64,000 bases of DNA. Origin: Rotaria sp. Silwood1. Taxonomy: Eukaryota; Rotifera; Eurotatoria; Philodinida; Philodinidae. A program made the position numbers and the translations under genes. Shown here in pieces: positions 51,870 through 64,000 of the stretch (position 1 is its first letter; the number at the start of each line of letters is the position of its first letter). The stretch covers positions 318,373 to 382,372 of the forward strand of contig CAJNOP010000124.1 in assembly GCA_905250075.1 (NCBI GenBank). Reading direction: 5' to 3'. The notes under the pieces are model-generated. The model made no database searches. It was not told the origin of the DNA and saw nothing but the letters and a program-made list of their open reading frames with translations.

Positions 51870-54800
51870 TTAACTGGATTGGTTTGGTTTGGAAAAAAGT
51901 GTCATAACGAGCTTTAAATGTTGTGTATCTAAATTGTTTTTAATTCGATTGATCTGGGTGATTGTTGAAGATTCAATCGGGTCAGCGTGATAAACCCGGT
52001 AGATACTCGAATTTTCTGGATGATCCAAGAAAAATTTCACTTCCTGACCGGAGACAAAGAAAGAATTTTCGTTCTGAAGTCTCGTTGTTTTTACTTCGAT
52101 GAATTCTTTTTCACCATTCTCGTGTTCAATGCAAATATCATAGGGGCTCATCGATTCCGTTATTGCATTCTCCCAAGTCACTTTGGCTGTCGGATATTCA
52201 CGTTTCAATACTTGAAAAACAATTTGTTCGCCGACACGACCAGCGTGACCGTCTGTATCAAAATTTGGAATGCTGATGGCTTTGTTTGTCGTCGATGCGA
52301 ATAGTGAAAAATCCAAATCATTCAGATTCTTAATGACGATGCTTTGGACTTTTTCCGTTAAATCATTTCTCGGTAGTGGCATCGAATCCGGCATTGATCG
52401 TGGCGGTAAGTGTTCTAGTGCTGGCTTTGGATTTGGGTTTACAGTATTTTCATCAGTCTCTGACTTCTCGTGCTGAGCACTCGGTGGCTTCGGTGAATTC
52501 TGCGAATGCAGAATGAAATTTTCGCTTGAAACTTTTCCTTCCGTTGGATTCGAGTTCCCATGAGCGTTCCTATCTCCTCCTTCTGAAGGTAATTGCAGCA
52601 GTTGACTCGTTTTGGAGACTTGTTTTGTTGTGTTCCCTGATGTTTTCTCCACCGGTGTTGGTCCTATCGATTCTTCAGCAGCAAGAGCTCTGATTTCTTC
52701 CTCGCTAATTTCAATAGGTTTCTTTGGTTCTTGTTGTTTCTTCTCGACTTGTTGCTCTTCTACAATATCTTTTGGAGTGCACCATTTGGGTTCGTATGAG
52801 TTTTTCAATGCGATTCGATAAGCATTCAAGCCTTGTTTCGGATCTCTCTGATACGAACGGACGAGTTCCTCGATAAAACTGATTAACTTTGATTGTCCAT
52901 CTGCATTGTCAACCAAAAATTCTGCCATCGTTCGAACGTAACGCATTTCAGAGTTCTCGAAATTTTTTAATATGTAAAATTTTGCTGATTGTTCATCTAT
53001 GTAAGCGTCACGAGAAGATAGTGTTGCTGGTAATTCACGATTCGTATCTCCATACCAATGAATGAGTCGGATACTATCAACACGTAGGAAACGAATCTTG
53101 CTAAACATTTCAGCCAATTGCTTTGATCGATCTTGGTCGATGAGATTCTTGCTGAATAAATAATCCTGGATAAGATCAATGGATTTCTCGTAAAAGTCAG
53201 AGATCATCATTGACTTTTCTTCGTTATTTACTCTAACTTCTGTTCGAATCACTTCAGTGAGATTTTTTATTTTGAAAATCGAACAGAACTGCTCGATGTT
53301 CACTGTTGTCTCTGAAGCTGAAAAAGAAATGTACAAATTACGACGCGACTGAAATGGTCGAATTGGATTACTTACATGGTAATTTGACTAACGTAACAAC
53401 ATCCGCGAATAGTTTAGCTAAATCAGGATCGTTCGGAAAAAACAATTGATCATCGGTATATTTTGCTAACGGTTTAGTTGAACTTGAGCATGGAATGAAC
53501 GCAATGTTATGACATTTCACTAGAATTGAATTTGTTCTCAACTTCAATGTGCTCAAATCAATCCGTTAACTTACCTCGAAGGTCATTTGCTTGCTTATTT
53601 TTGATTGCCAATTGAACGAGAATCGATATAAGAATCCAACGTTGATCAATACTTTCGATGGTGGATACTAAGGGAATGTAGTCATCGATGTTTGATTGGA
53701 TTTCAACACCAAGAAGCTCGATGAATAAGCGTTCGAGTGATGTTGAATTCTTGTAGTATTTTTCAATGGCAGAACGGACTTTCAAATTGTTTGCAGGCTC
53801 AGAAATAGAAATGTCCGAAGAAAATTCTTGCCAATATACATCTCGAGCAAAGATAAAATCTCCTTTATTCGCCGTTGTCGGCAGATAAACCAATGGCCAA
53901 GAACGAAATCGATACAACAGTCCACAAACTTCTTCATCATCAGCGAGAAACTTATAAATTTGACGAATATTATCGAGTGGTTCCTCGCAAGATTTTTTGA
54001 ATGTATCGTCGTATGGACATGGAATTCTGAAATAGAAAGAACTCGCTCTGATTTGTATCGAGTCTTGATTTTTCAACTTACACTTCCGATGGATGTGTCG
54101 ATTGAATCAACTTATTCACAGATTCTTCGTCAAGATCACATGACCATTTAATTAATAAGTTGAAAAGAATTCTCGCTGGAATTTCTTGCCGTATACCCAA
54201 AATATCAATCAGAGGACTATCCTTTCGCAAAGATATTTGACTAGAATCAATGTGTGGAACATAACGACGCAGTACGTCTTGAGATTGACTCAGCAAATAC
54301 ACTTCGCCTGGTTTCATCAATTTTCCTTCCCCTACGGGTATCCAAACTTGATTCCATAATAAGAGTAAAAATGAAGAGGGTAGTCCTAGTTCAGGTCTTG
54401 GTTGAGGCTGCTTCAACAATCGGGATCTTATCACAGATGCTGTCACAAAGTTCTGCATTTCTGAATAGTTACTGTTCAAATAGTCGAGCAGTTTGACGCA
54501 CAGCTGATAATCTGGATTGGATGAGAATAAGGCTTCAAACTCTTCGCAAATATAATCTCTGATAATAAACGAATCGTGCAATCGATTTGTTAGATCATTT
54601 GTATATGACGCCCATTTTGTGTTTCTCACTTGATCAACTTCTGCGAACGCTAAATGATGAAGAATAAGATATCGAAAATTCGTTCGAACATCTTGAAACA
54701 TCGAGTACTCACGTATATCTTTTGATTCAATCTGGAAGAAATCATTAATTTTCAGATCCAAAAGAAACTGAGGAAATCTTTGTCTGAAGTGTGGCTTGGT

Positions 54801-57800
54801 GAAGATCTCTTCTTCTCGATAATCTCGAAAATAATCATCGGAAATGAAATGATATTGATCGGTGTTGAGCGGTAAATTTTCGGCGGAGTATCTTGCTCCA
54901 TAAGTCTTTGTTAAATGAAAGAAATTTTTTTCAGATCCTAGCGATAGGAATTTATTCTGTCTAGTTTTAACCAAGAGAATCTTTCGTAATTGATCTAGAG
55001 TTATGTCAGAGATGTTTCCTTCGCCTGCATACATGTATTGAAAAATGCACATGAAATACGCGATGAGTAAATCGCTCGATTTAGTTGCCCACAGTTTCGG
55101 ATCAGACATAGTTGGTAACCAATATTCATGATAAATATTCCGAATATTTGGCCTGTCTTGAAAGCCTAAGAACGAGAGAGAGAATGTTTGTTTGTAATAG
55201 AACTATTTGTCTTAGTTACCTAATTTCTTCAGAAGATCAATGAACTGTTTCGAACGAGTTGGATGTTGTTCTTCGACAAACTGAATTAATCGTGGATCGA
55301 TGGCAGGGATTTCTTCAATAACGATTCTCAAATTTTTGGCAAATTTGTCAGTTTTCGCGAATGGAAGAAGGATTGTTTTACTTTGAAATTCATCGATAGA
55401 AACGAGATTTTTGTGAGAGTCCACTGGAAATATTTTCACTTGTTTCAAGCGTTTTAGCATATCGTTCTCATTTTTCTCCCGTTGTTGAAAATAATAGCCA
55501 ACACAAACCAGCCATTGAGCAGCTAAAATGAGAGTAAAGAATGAAAACTAAGAATAACAATTAACGGTTCTCACCTTGTTTGATGGTTGCTTCATTTTTT
55601 GGATATTCTTGATCGACGAATCGATACGATGATTCGATTAGTTGAAGAATATCAGCGATGTTCAAGATGCGACAACCCAAGGCAACAAGAAGTTTTTCAT
55701 TACATTCGTTCACGACTTCATCATGAAGATAGTAACTGTTTCGATGCGTGAGCAACAAATTTTCTGTGATCATCGATCGAGTGAATTGATCTTTAGCGAT
55801 GACACACTGCGATGGTGGTACCCAGATGATTTCTTTGTCACCGTTCAATCTCATGTTGATGACAGGCAATTCAACAACTCCAGCTAGTAATTCAAAACTT
55901 CTGTTAACAAATAGTTGAAAGTACGGATCGATTTCATAACTTGCTGGAAGAAATTTCAGGAAGAATTTGATTGCTTGAATTGCAGTTGGCTGAGCATAGT
56001 GTTCGTTCATAAGATTCAAATCAGCAATCAATTCGGGCAGTTGTTTAAACTGTTGATAAGCTAAGTACATCAGTTGTGGCATTTTAGACTTCAACCATTC
56101 GTTCCAAAGATTATCACGTCGAAGATCCTGTCGACTCGCTGGAATTTCGAAGTCTGCTTGAAGAATAAAACGAAAACCGCAAGAACGCAATGGTAAATAC
56201 GCGAAGATCGGTTGTGTAGGAAATGTTGATGTTGAATTTTCTGTGATTCCTTTTAGAGGAAATGCGATGGCAATCGTTGTTTCATCTATAGGACCTTTGA
56301 GATCGCCTAATTTGTTTCTAATGTTTTCGGGCACTTCGATGAAATTTTTCACGACTAGCCAAAGATTTTTCGAACAATTACCTTCAGTTGTCTGCTCTTG
56401 TAATTCGATGATGTTTCCCTCGGCATAGTCGACACGAGAAAAGATTCTTTTCGACAAAATATTCTCTCGTTGACTGATGATTTCGATTTTTCTCAATCGA
56501 TTCAAGAACAGCAGAATTTTTCCTTCGATATTATCAAATTTCTGCATCAAATTTTCTACTCCAACATCTGGTCGAAGTGACAACCGAATGCAGGTTGTCC
56601 ATCGGTTAGGTTCCGGAAGAGATTCTTCGTAGGTATTCAACCAGATAGGTAAAATGTATCCCATTTGTTCCTTGCCATTCTTCGTATCAAATCGAATGTG
56701 ATAATTTCCAGAATGAATTTCTGGCTGATACGAAATCATAAAAACAGATTTGAATCCAATGCCTTTGTGACCAGTGTAACCTTTCTTGTGTTTGCCTTTT
56801 GTCGATGCTCCAACGTTACAAATCGCAGAAATATTTTCCCGACTAAAACCCACTTCGTTGTTACACACGAGGATACGTTGCATAGAGACCAAGAAAGTTA
56901 ATGTAGGTGTCATCACTTCGTAGTGATTATCATCTGCATTCTGAATCAATTCCAACACGAAATGACCTTCTTCTGAGTAAAGATCTGTTGACAGTTTTTC
57001 GAGACTTCTCTTCAAGACACCGTGTAAGTTGTTGACGATTGATTGTCCTGTGCTGTTCAAAGTGTTATCAGCGCCCAAATTTCTTCGAATCGATTCAATG
57101 TGCTCGAAGGCCTCGGTGGACATCTGTGAAATACTTCTTGTTAAAGACTGCATAGGGTTCACAGACGGACTCGATGGTGTCTGTGTCCCAGATTTTGGCT
57201 TAGGACTCTCGGGAACTATCTGGTCGACTGAAAAGTGATGGAATCGTTATGAAATAGACTAAATAAGTGAATAATGGATTTTACCTCGTTTAGGAATAAC
57301 TGATGGCTGTTGAACGTTTTCCATTGGTTTCTGATCATCATCTTCATCATTATCTCCAGACCATTTTCTTTCATTCTTCCATTCGTTTATTTCTAAAAGA
57401 TAACCCCAGTACTCTAATTTCATTCGTTGGGTTCGATCGGCGTAGTTCCAGAGAGATGCTCGCGGATTCAGTGCGGTCTGACATTCTGCTTGAAAGATTT
57501 GATCAAATGGCTCGAGAAACATTTCTTTCACTAATCGCGTTTGACCGATCAATGGTGGTAGGTAGACAACAAACTCCAGAATGTAACTGAATGCAATTTT
57601 GAGATCATTTTTCAGGATCGCCAAACTGCGAAGTTGGTTGAGCCAAGTCTCGATAAATGTTTGAAAGACGTTGAAAGAAAAATGAACGATCGAACCTTCC
57701 TGAACGATGATACTACATAAATCGGCGACAGCTTGGCGAATATTATTTCTCTTTAAATGTTCTTGAAAGGAACTTTGATTGGCTTTTAGTGGAATTCGAA

Positions 57801-60026
57801 CCAATTCCAATGTTGATGTTTCTAGTAACAAAAGATCGTCGAGCATGCTTTGATTTTTCTGAATGAACGACTTGAACTCGCCATATTTCGGTTGAAAAAA
57901 GTGGTTCCACCCGAGCCAAGACGGAAGATCAACTAACACTGGTGCTGTAGAAATGATTTGACATAATTTATTATCATCGACATTCATCGATGGTGGGCAA
58001 ATATCTAGACGATTTAAAGTGTCTTTATCCACTAAAGACTCTTCATAGCTTGAATAAAAAAATGAAAAACAATCAAGAAAAAGTAAAACTGAGAGTTTCT
58101 ACCGAATGATGGACTGTTGCCGACGATAATCGGATACATTTGTTTCCTCCAGCAGCGATTTGACTTGACGAAAGCCGATAGATTGACCGAATCTATGATT
58201 AATCGCTTTGTCAACGATCGACAAACGTTCAGCTTCGGCTTGTTGTTGAACTTCACGCAACGCATGTTCTTGAATCATCTCACTGGCTGCGCTATTAAAA
58301 ATATTTAGCTGTTGCACGAACAATCGCAACGTTTCTGGATCATATAGACAACCCGCCTCATCATAAATAAATAATTCGTTTTCAGGATCGATTTGGTTTC
58401 GAAATCTGAGCAGAAAATCGAGCAAACTGATCGAATTGTTTGGATCCTTTACATCGTAGTATAAATCGGAGAAATTATTCGTATGATGATGTTCACAAAG
58501 CGATCGTTCGACTGAGGAAAGTTGTTCCACAGTTAGTAGGCTTCGAAAATGATGCAAATGTTGGAAAAGTTCGGAACATAAAGTCTCGAGAGATACGAGC
58601 GGTTGAGAACGCTGCATTCGGAAATTTTCTACGTCAGTCACGGCGTTATCAGTTGCCTAAATCATAGAAAAACAGTAAACGTGATAATCACGAATGGACC
58701 ACGAATACGTACCAGCTGATTGTTGGATTGTTCCCATTGGTGCATCAATGCTTTAATTTTCTTTCTATTTTTACTGATCTCTTGCAGCTTCTTTTTACCA
58801 GTGAATTCTCGATGAGTTTCCATGAGAAATTCAAATTGTTGTAAGGTCTGACTGGGACCCACATCAACATAGAATTTCTTCAATTGTTCTTTGAGTGCTT
58901 CAGGTTCTTCGATAGTCCCCAGAAAAATACTCAAATTAAGTAGACATTGCAGTAGATCATTATTTTTCAATAGCAACAGAGTTCCATAGGTCAGTGATTG
59001 ATAGGGCAAGATATGAAAATATTTTTCCACGACCGATAGCAAATGGTTAAACACAGCCGCCGGACTCATCCTTTTGGTGAATGAAGATAGCTGCTGCTCT
59101 GTCGAAATTTGCTCTCGAATTCTTGTTAGATTTTCTTCTGTTCTTGTAACAACTTGATCCAATGCATCTCGAAAAATTTGCGTTTCACGAGATCGCATAT
59201 CTCTTCTAACTTTTCCTGATACCTAATAACGAAGAGAAAAACTGATTTGAATTCCGCAAAAGAGTAAGAAAAAAAGCTAACCTGTAGCAGATATGGAAAT
59301 GAACGACAAAAGAGACCCAATTCATGAATTGATTGTAGCTCATATTTTGTGACCAAATGAACAATAAAATTGTCAAAGATTGTCTCTCGCGCTTCGCTAA
59401 ATCGATCCGAAAATTCGATAAACGATTGCACGACTTCACCTGTGGTCACTTGTGGAACAGGATCATCTGCATTAACTGGTTTGTAATTGAATAATTGGAT
59501 CACATCTGGATTGGCTTCGAGGGGACCCAAATGAAGATCGTCATAACTTTGAGTCTCCAAAAATTGTTCGATCTTCGGTCGAAAGTCATGTAACGTACAA
59601 ATATTGAACAGCTGTTTAAATATTTGAGTGTAGAGATTCACTGCTTTAATTCGACTTCTCAAATTATTCAAGGGAACCAAATGAGTCAAATCGACTCGAA
59701 GATCTCTCAACTGGTTCACACCGAAAGATTTTAGCAACTGAGTTTCTACAGTTACAGGCGAAACGAACTGCTTGTTTTTGTGAAGTGCCAAAATTATTTT
59801 ACTGATTTCTTCATTCACAAATTGTTCTCTACGCGTCAATACTAGAGTTTCTGGTCGACTATCTTCAAAAAATCAACACAAATCGAAAGCATATTTGAGT
59901 TCAGAAAAAGAAAAAAATTCTACTTGTTGGTGAAGGCCGAGCCGCTGGTGTGGGACTTGGAGGAGCATGGTTATTTGGTCTGGATCTATAGCCTCCACGA
60001 TTTCCAGAATTCGTTTTGTTTGACAT
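51870..60026 (-). CDS. NO VEIN-like giant protein: Hsp90-type ATPase plus NOV/DUF3883 C-terminal domain
   Basis: Exons from the start: 60026-59924, 59862-59282, 59222-58713, 58656-58103, 58048-57285, 57227-55575, 55522-55220, 55165-54082, 54026-53575, 53519-53376, 53317-51870. All introns are GT-AG, 52-61 bp and phase-consistent; the sum is 7596 nt, 2531 residues. Residues 1-840 are helical, of no recognised domain, after a Pro/Asn-rich leader. A GHKL/Hsp90-like ATPase follows (about 890-1150), as in sacsin and plant NO VEIN: N-box ELIQNADDNHY at 930-940 and glycine box GHKGIGFKSVF at 990-1000. A Pro/Glu/Ser-rich linker (about 2240-2370) precedes the C-terminal NOV domain (DUF3883, about 2405-2500): GRVGEQIVFQVLKREYP and YDICIEHENGEKEFIEVKTT. 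The latter has a D...ExK arrangement (Asp2443, Glu2457, Lys2459) like PD-(D/E)xK nucleases. Function is unproven; plant NOV affects development, and related ATPase-nuclease pairs occur in prokaryotic defence genes. Confidence 0.92.
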
Positions 60027-62050
60027 GTTTCTCTTTTATGAAAATGATTCTACAATAAAAAAAAAACACCGTGTTTTGTTGCATGCACAACTGATAAGAA
60101 CAAACTTGGTGTGGGAAAAAATGATGTCATGACTCATCGTTACCGGTAATGCACGCCACATACTTGCACCAAAAGAAAGAAGAATGGCGAGCCAAAGAAC
60201 CAATAAAAATTCGATGTCTTTTTCCCAGATAGAGAAAAATTGGGTATTTGTAAAAAAACGCAAACACCCCCAAATTTGAATCTGATATTATCATAGTAGA
60301 TCGAAAATATTAGCCTTTAATAAACTTGTCTAAGAAAAATAAGAAAACTTGACGATTCTGATTAAACAGCTTAAGAAATGGTTTGATGTAGACTCTAATG
60401 GATGAAGAATTTGGACCGACTTCTTAAAACATGTACTTCGTTTTTATGATATTTCACTGCGTATACCAGAAGGAAGAAATTATTATCAATTTACAAAAGA
60501 TTATTTTCTAGATCAACAGAAAGAAAAGGAGACACGTTTAAAGTTTCACAAAAACTGTGCCGTAACTCGACAATAGACTAATATATTTACTCAACAGGTC
60601 TTTTAGCATCAAGCAATGAAATGTAAGAAGATGCAAATTTGTGAAGAAGATTTTCGAATTTTTTTGTGCTTTACATCCTCAAGCTATCCTCGGTCGAAAA
60701 GCTTTTTAGCACTCGAAGAGGTTTACTCGTTGGATAAAATCCACAGAAACTGTATTAGAAGTTGATATGCTTGTTTTTCTTTTACGGATGTCCAAAATTC
60801 TGTGAAGTTTATATATACAGTGTCATTGATTTCTGGTGATTTCCATGATTTCGAGTGATTTCTGATGAGTAGGTAAAATATAGACTGTCTTTATCATGAC
60901 GCATCATCTATCATAAAAAAATGAAAATCAAATAGTCATAGAAGATTTTCACATGACATAAAGCCTATCTTAGCTTTATTATCTGTCTAATCTAGAATGA
61001 CTTTGAGCCTACCCAGAAGCCTCGTGGTTTCGCTACCTATGGTATGGGAGTGAGGGTTTAGATCAAGAGGAGACGTTCACCCCGTTATATCTACTTTCGT
61101 TCGATAACTTACAGAGAAAATATGTTTAGCACGAAAATAAATTAGTAGAATTTGCTTTGATACACAAAGCAGAATTTGCTTTTGGGGAAGGCAATAGATG
61201 CATTTCAACATGTAAAACCCTTCATTCTGATACTCTTCATTCTTACTGCGCTGCCCCATTTAGCAAGACCAAGCTTTAGATCATGGTATGCATATGTCAC
61301 CCTCATACTTTCTCACAAAATTACCCTGCAGAATAAATATTATCGAAAAGAATCGTTCGTTGTATCGACGTAAATACGAGATTTTTGTTTAAAAAAAAGC
61401 AATACACTAGAAGAACGCAAAGAAAAAAGCCACGAGTTAATTTCATACATTGAAAAAAGCAACAAAATTTCTCTTCACATAAACAACTCATACAATTATT
61501 TCTATCGAAGAACGATGAAAATGTTAAAGCAAATAAATTGCATGCAAAGACGAAAGAATTGACAAAATAGAAAGGTCAGTCGTGCACCAGGTGAAAAAAA
61601 ATGTATTTTCAACAACTACCGTTTGCTTTCTTTCGGAGGGTGGGTGTGGGTGAGTGTGGGTGTGGGTGTGGGTGTGGGTGTGGGTGTGGGTGTGGGTGTA
61701 GGTGTGGGTGTGGGCGTGGGTGTGGGCGTGAGTATGAGTGGATCTTCTATTTGCTGACACCCACACCCACACCCACACCCACACCCACACCCACACCCAC
61801 ACCCACACCCACACCCACACCCAACCAACACATAACCTACACCCCACTCTTGCTAGATTTCACACTGGTGCTGATCCATCTTCAATCTACAAAGCAACAT
61901 GTCTTCTTGCAAAAAAAAAGTGATGAATGCCTAATGAGCAAGACGTTTCATTGCCTCTCTGCAGCATATTTATTTGTTGCTTGCGAGAAATCTAGCAAAG
62001 TCAATATATTTTTCTGTTCTCTAATATGCGAACGAAAAGAGTGATAGAAC
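60027..62050. other. Intergenic; promoter side of NOV-like gene and a large dyad
   Basis: Contains the upstream region of the NOV-like gene, AT-rich DNA without chained coding frames, and the large telomere-like dyad at 61637-61846. Nothing else is supported. Confidence 0.45.
61637..61846. repeat. Large (TGTGGG)n-(CCCACA)n dyad
   Basis: About 100 bp of TGTGGG units (near-perfect in the first half, then GGGCGTGGG and GAGTATGAG variants), a spacer of about 28 bp including TCTTCTATTTGCTGAC, then about 65 bp of perfect CCCACA units fading into CCAACCAACACATAACC. The C-rich arm is cleaner than the distal G-rich arm, so the arms have diverged separately. Polarity is G-rich then C-rich. It lies about 200 bp from the stop codon of the ricin-type lectin gene. 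Confidence 0.9.
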
Positions 62051-62635
62051 TCATGATGCCCAATAAATGTCCCATAAGAAATTGGTGCGATCTATTTGTT
62101 GCCACTGTGAGATTGAAGTACCATTCGCATCCTTATTATTAGTAGCCTGAACACATTTGTTAGAATGGACGAACCGAATAAAATAATATCCGTTGCCGGC
62201 ACTCATGAAATTGACCTTCAGATTGCCTTGATTGCCATGTGTCACTTTGTTCCAAAGACTGATTCTACCACCGTTATCGTTACTGGGACCAAATTGATGG
62301 ACGACGAAATCCGTATTAAGAGCTGACTGGATATAAAAACCACCATCTACAGTACTAATGAACCATTTAAACTTTGCTTGATCAGCTTTTTCTTTCAAAG
62401 TAATCAACTCATCGTTCTGTGTGCGTGCGCTAGGAACATGAAGATATAAATTCCCCAAGGTGCTTCTTATGTAAACAAGTTTGCCTGAATTCACGGCATC
62501 AATTATGTCGACCGATGGTTCACCTTTGGAAATACAACTCTGAGAAACAGTCGATTCAACCCAACGATCATAGTGTGTGGATTGTACTGTTATAACTATT
62601 TGAAAAGGCACAACTAGTCCGAAAAAAAGCAGCAT
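62051..62635 (-). CDS. Secreted ricin B-type (beta-trefoil) lectin-like protein, intronless
   Basis: 194 residues. The start ATG at 62635 gives an N-terminal hydrophobic signal (MLLFFGLVVPFQIVITVQS). The remainder fits one RICIN beta-trefoil: repeats with GNLYLHVP, GGFYIQSALNTDFVVH, GRISLWNKV and KCVQATNNKDANGTSISQWQ, the last containing the Q-x-W signature of ricin-B repeats. There is no catalytic domain, so it is a carbohydrate-binding module alone, probably secreted, of the type used in recognition or digestion. Three cysteines are visible, including one in the mature N-terminus. It has no introns. The ligand is not predictable. Confidence 0.82.
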   Translation of the reverse strand: MLLFFGLVVPFQIVITVQSTHYDRWVESTVSQSCISKGEPSVDIIDAVNSGKLVYIRSTLGNLYLHVPSARTQNDELITLKEKADQAKFKWFISTVDGGFYIQSALNTDFVVHQFGPSNDNGGRISLWNKVTHGNQGNLKVNFMSAGNGYYFIRFVHSNKCVQATNNKDANGTSISQWQQIDRTNFLWDIYWAS

Positions 62636-63497
62636 ATGCTTTTCTTAATACTGATTCGTTTTCAACTGATGGATGAATTGTGAAATAATAATGAATTTGA
62701 AAGGATATTATCGACGATTATATACTAAGCTAGCAGACTATTTATTGTCATATTAAGCGTGTAATTATGCAAAAAGTTGATGAAAGAGAAAAGCAATAAT
62801 TAAAATCACTATTCCACTTCATGGCAGTAGAAGTATTCACATTGTAATCATTTGAATTGCAAAAATGAGACTATGTCAGAGCTTCGAATAGGATTGAATG
62901 AAATGAAGGGTATGGGTGTGTTTATAGAACAGTAAAGGACGGGGGACGTTTTGCGTTCTTATTGGCCCCCATAGAAAACAAAAGCAGATTTTCATGAAAC
63001 TTTCAGCAATCGTAGTGCTCATAGACAGTAGTCACTCCTATAAATTTCAGCTTGATCGGTCAATCTTTTGCTTTACTTTGGTGAGGCGCCAGATAAGCAC
63101 CGAAGTGACCCATATTAGCGACATTATGTACTTTCGTTCTCCACTATATGATTCAGAACCAGTGTCATTTTTTCAGGATCAATAGCAACGATCGAGAGGT
63201 TGAAAAGTACCCGAACAAGTGCTTGCAATAAACTTGTCTTCGGAGAATACTTCCTATTTCCAAAACTTACATATTCCTGCATCGCCTCCTGACCCGCAAT
63301 CCCTTACCATCAATTCCGGAAATGCTAAAACGACTCTTTCCCTCAAATACATGCCACAACCAGGAATTCATGATTATAAGTTCCTTTCAAATCCAACTCT
63401 GAACATCCAATTCCGGGTCATTCCGGGTATTTACACAATTCGAAGGACATAATGAAAGACGAAATGATTATCTTAAAAGATCGATTCCATATAAAAG
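62636..63497. other. Intergenic grading into satellite-like DNA
   Basis: The first half is ordinary AT-rich DNA. From about 63250 onward, words such as ATTCCGG, TTCCTGCA and CAGGAATTC become frequent, resembling diverged pieces of the satellite at 63498. A single open frame over 63219-63452 arises from these words and is not a gene. Confidence 0.5.
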
Positions 63498-63815
63498 CGG
63501 AATTCCGGAATTTGTGCATATCCGGAATCACTAGGAAATGCAGGAATTCCTGGTCATTCCTACCTATTCCGGAATTACAAATATCACATGGATGGATAAG
63601 TGATCAATTATCGCGCTTGAATAAATACAAAGCGGAATTTCGGAACTTGCGCACATCCGGAATCACCAGGAAATGCAGGAATTCCTGGTCATTCCTGCAT
63701 ATTCCGGAATTACAAATATGTCATGGATGCCTAAATGCTCATTTCTCGAACTTGAATAAATGCAAAATGGAATTCCGGAATTTGTGCACATCCGGAATCA
63801 CTAGCAAATGCAGGA
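63498..63815. repeat. Satellite of about 135 bp, at least 2.3 copies, entering the gap
   Basis: Copies start at about 63498, 63632 and 63767 (spacing 134 and 135). Each unit has GGAATTCCGGAATTTGTGCA, ATCCGGAATCAC, AATGCAGGAATTCCTGGTCA, CTATTCCGGAATTACAAATAT and an AT-rich tail CTTGAATAAATRCAAA. It is rich in the palindromes GGAATTCC and TTCCGGAA. The array is cut by the N run, so copy number is unknown. Confidence 0.9.
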
Positions 63816-64000
63816 NNNNNNNNNNNNNNNNNNNNNNNNNNNNNNNNNNNNNNNNNNNNNNNNNNNNNNNNNNNNNNNNNNNNNNNNNNNNNNNNNNNNN
63901 NNNNNNNNNNNNNNNNNNNNNNNNNNNNNNNNNNNNNNNNNNNNNNNNNNNNNNNNNNNNNNNNNNNNNNNNNNNNNNNNNNNNNNNNNNNNNNNNNNNN
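63816..64000. other. Assembly gap (N to window end)
   Basis: N from 63816 to the window end, starting in the middle of a satellite unit. The assembly probably broke on the tandem array. Confidence 0.99.

Noticed and set aside
55561-57238. Plus-strand open frames antisense to the NOV-like gene
   Set aside because: The minus strand carries a complete in-phase gene with recognised domains; the antisense frames are by-products.
61524-62044. Long open frames across the dyad at 61637-61846
   Set aside because: Same repeat artefact; the non-repeat ends have no conserved text or signal.
63219-63452. 77-codon frame near the right end
   Set aside because: Generated by ATTCCGG/TTCCTG satellite-like words, no protein features.

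Overview
The window looks like nuclear DNA of a bdelloid rotifer (Adineta/Rotaria type). The evidence is AT-rich sequence, intron-containing animal genes with mostly 49-80 bp GT-AG introns, an Athena-like Penelope retroelement without an endonuclease domain, decayed members of multigene families I associate with bdelloids (F-box-like; Cys-rich membrane protein), and repeated TGTGGG/CCCACA tracts, the bdelloid telomere hexamer as I know it. Two N gaps (29313-29412 and 63816-64000) show it is a draft assembly.

Layout. 1-2107 (-) holds a peptide-type GPCR whose 3' end lies outside the window. 2.1-18.9 kb is a long gene-poor stretch with two gene relics and two short hAT-like MITEs with perfect 8-bp target duplications. 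18955-22609 (+) is an 18-exon CMIP orthologue that closes to exactly 748 codons. 23.1-24.06 kb (-) is a relic full of stop codons whose frame is nevertheless intact. 25.46-29.3 kb (-) is a decayed Athena-like retroelement, split by a 719-bp fold-back element whose arms are built from two satellite words. 30383-32292 (+) is a nucleoredoxin-like protein with two thioredoxin folds and two ZZ fingers. 33483-34041 (-) is a HIT hydrolase. 39081-40367 (+) is an intronless secreted sorbosone/glucose dehydrogenase, a candidate for horizontal acquisition. 42469-43881 (+) is a secreted vWA protein. 47.6-51.2 kb (+) holds two pseudogenes, one broken by a telomere-repeat dyad and the other by a hAT-like MITE. 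51870-60026 (-) is an 11-exon gene for a 2531-residue NO VEIN-like protein (Hsp90-type ATPase plus C-terminal NOV/DUF3883 nuclease-like domain). 62051-62635 (-) is a secreted ricin-type lectin. The right end is a satellite of about 135 bp running into the gap.

The genes do not form a pathway. The intact ones are separate animal genes for signalling, redox control, nucleotide hydrolysis, secreted proteins and a putative defence/chromatin ATPase. The most unusual structure is a series of telomere-like dyads, eight clear ones, all with the G-rich arm first and the C-rich arm second, the order expected of head-to-head joined telomere ends. One lies inside a gene whose reading resumes on the other side. 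A second unusual structure is the A/B satellite fold-back inside the telomere-associated retroelement.
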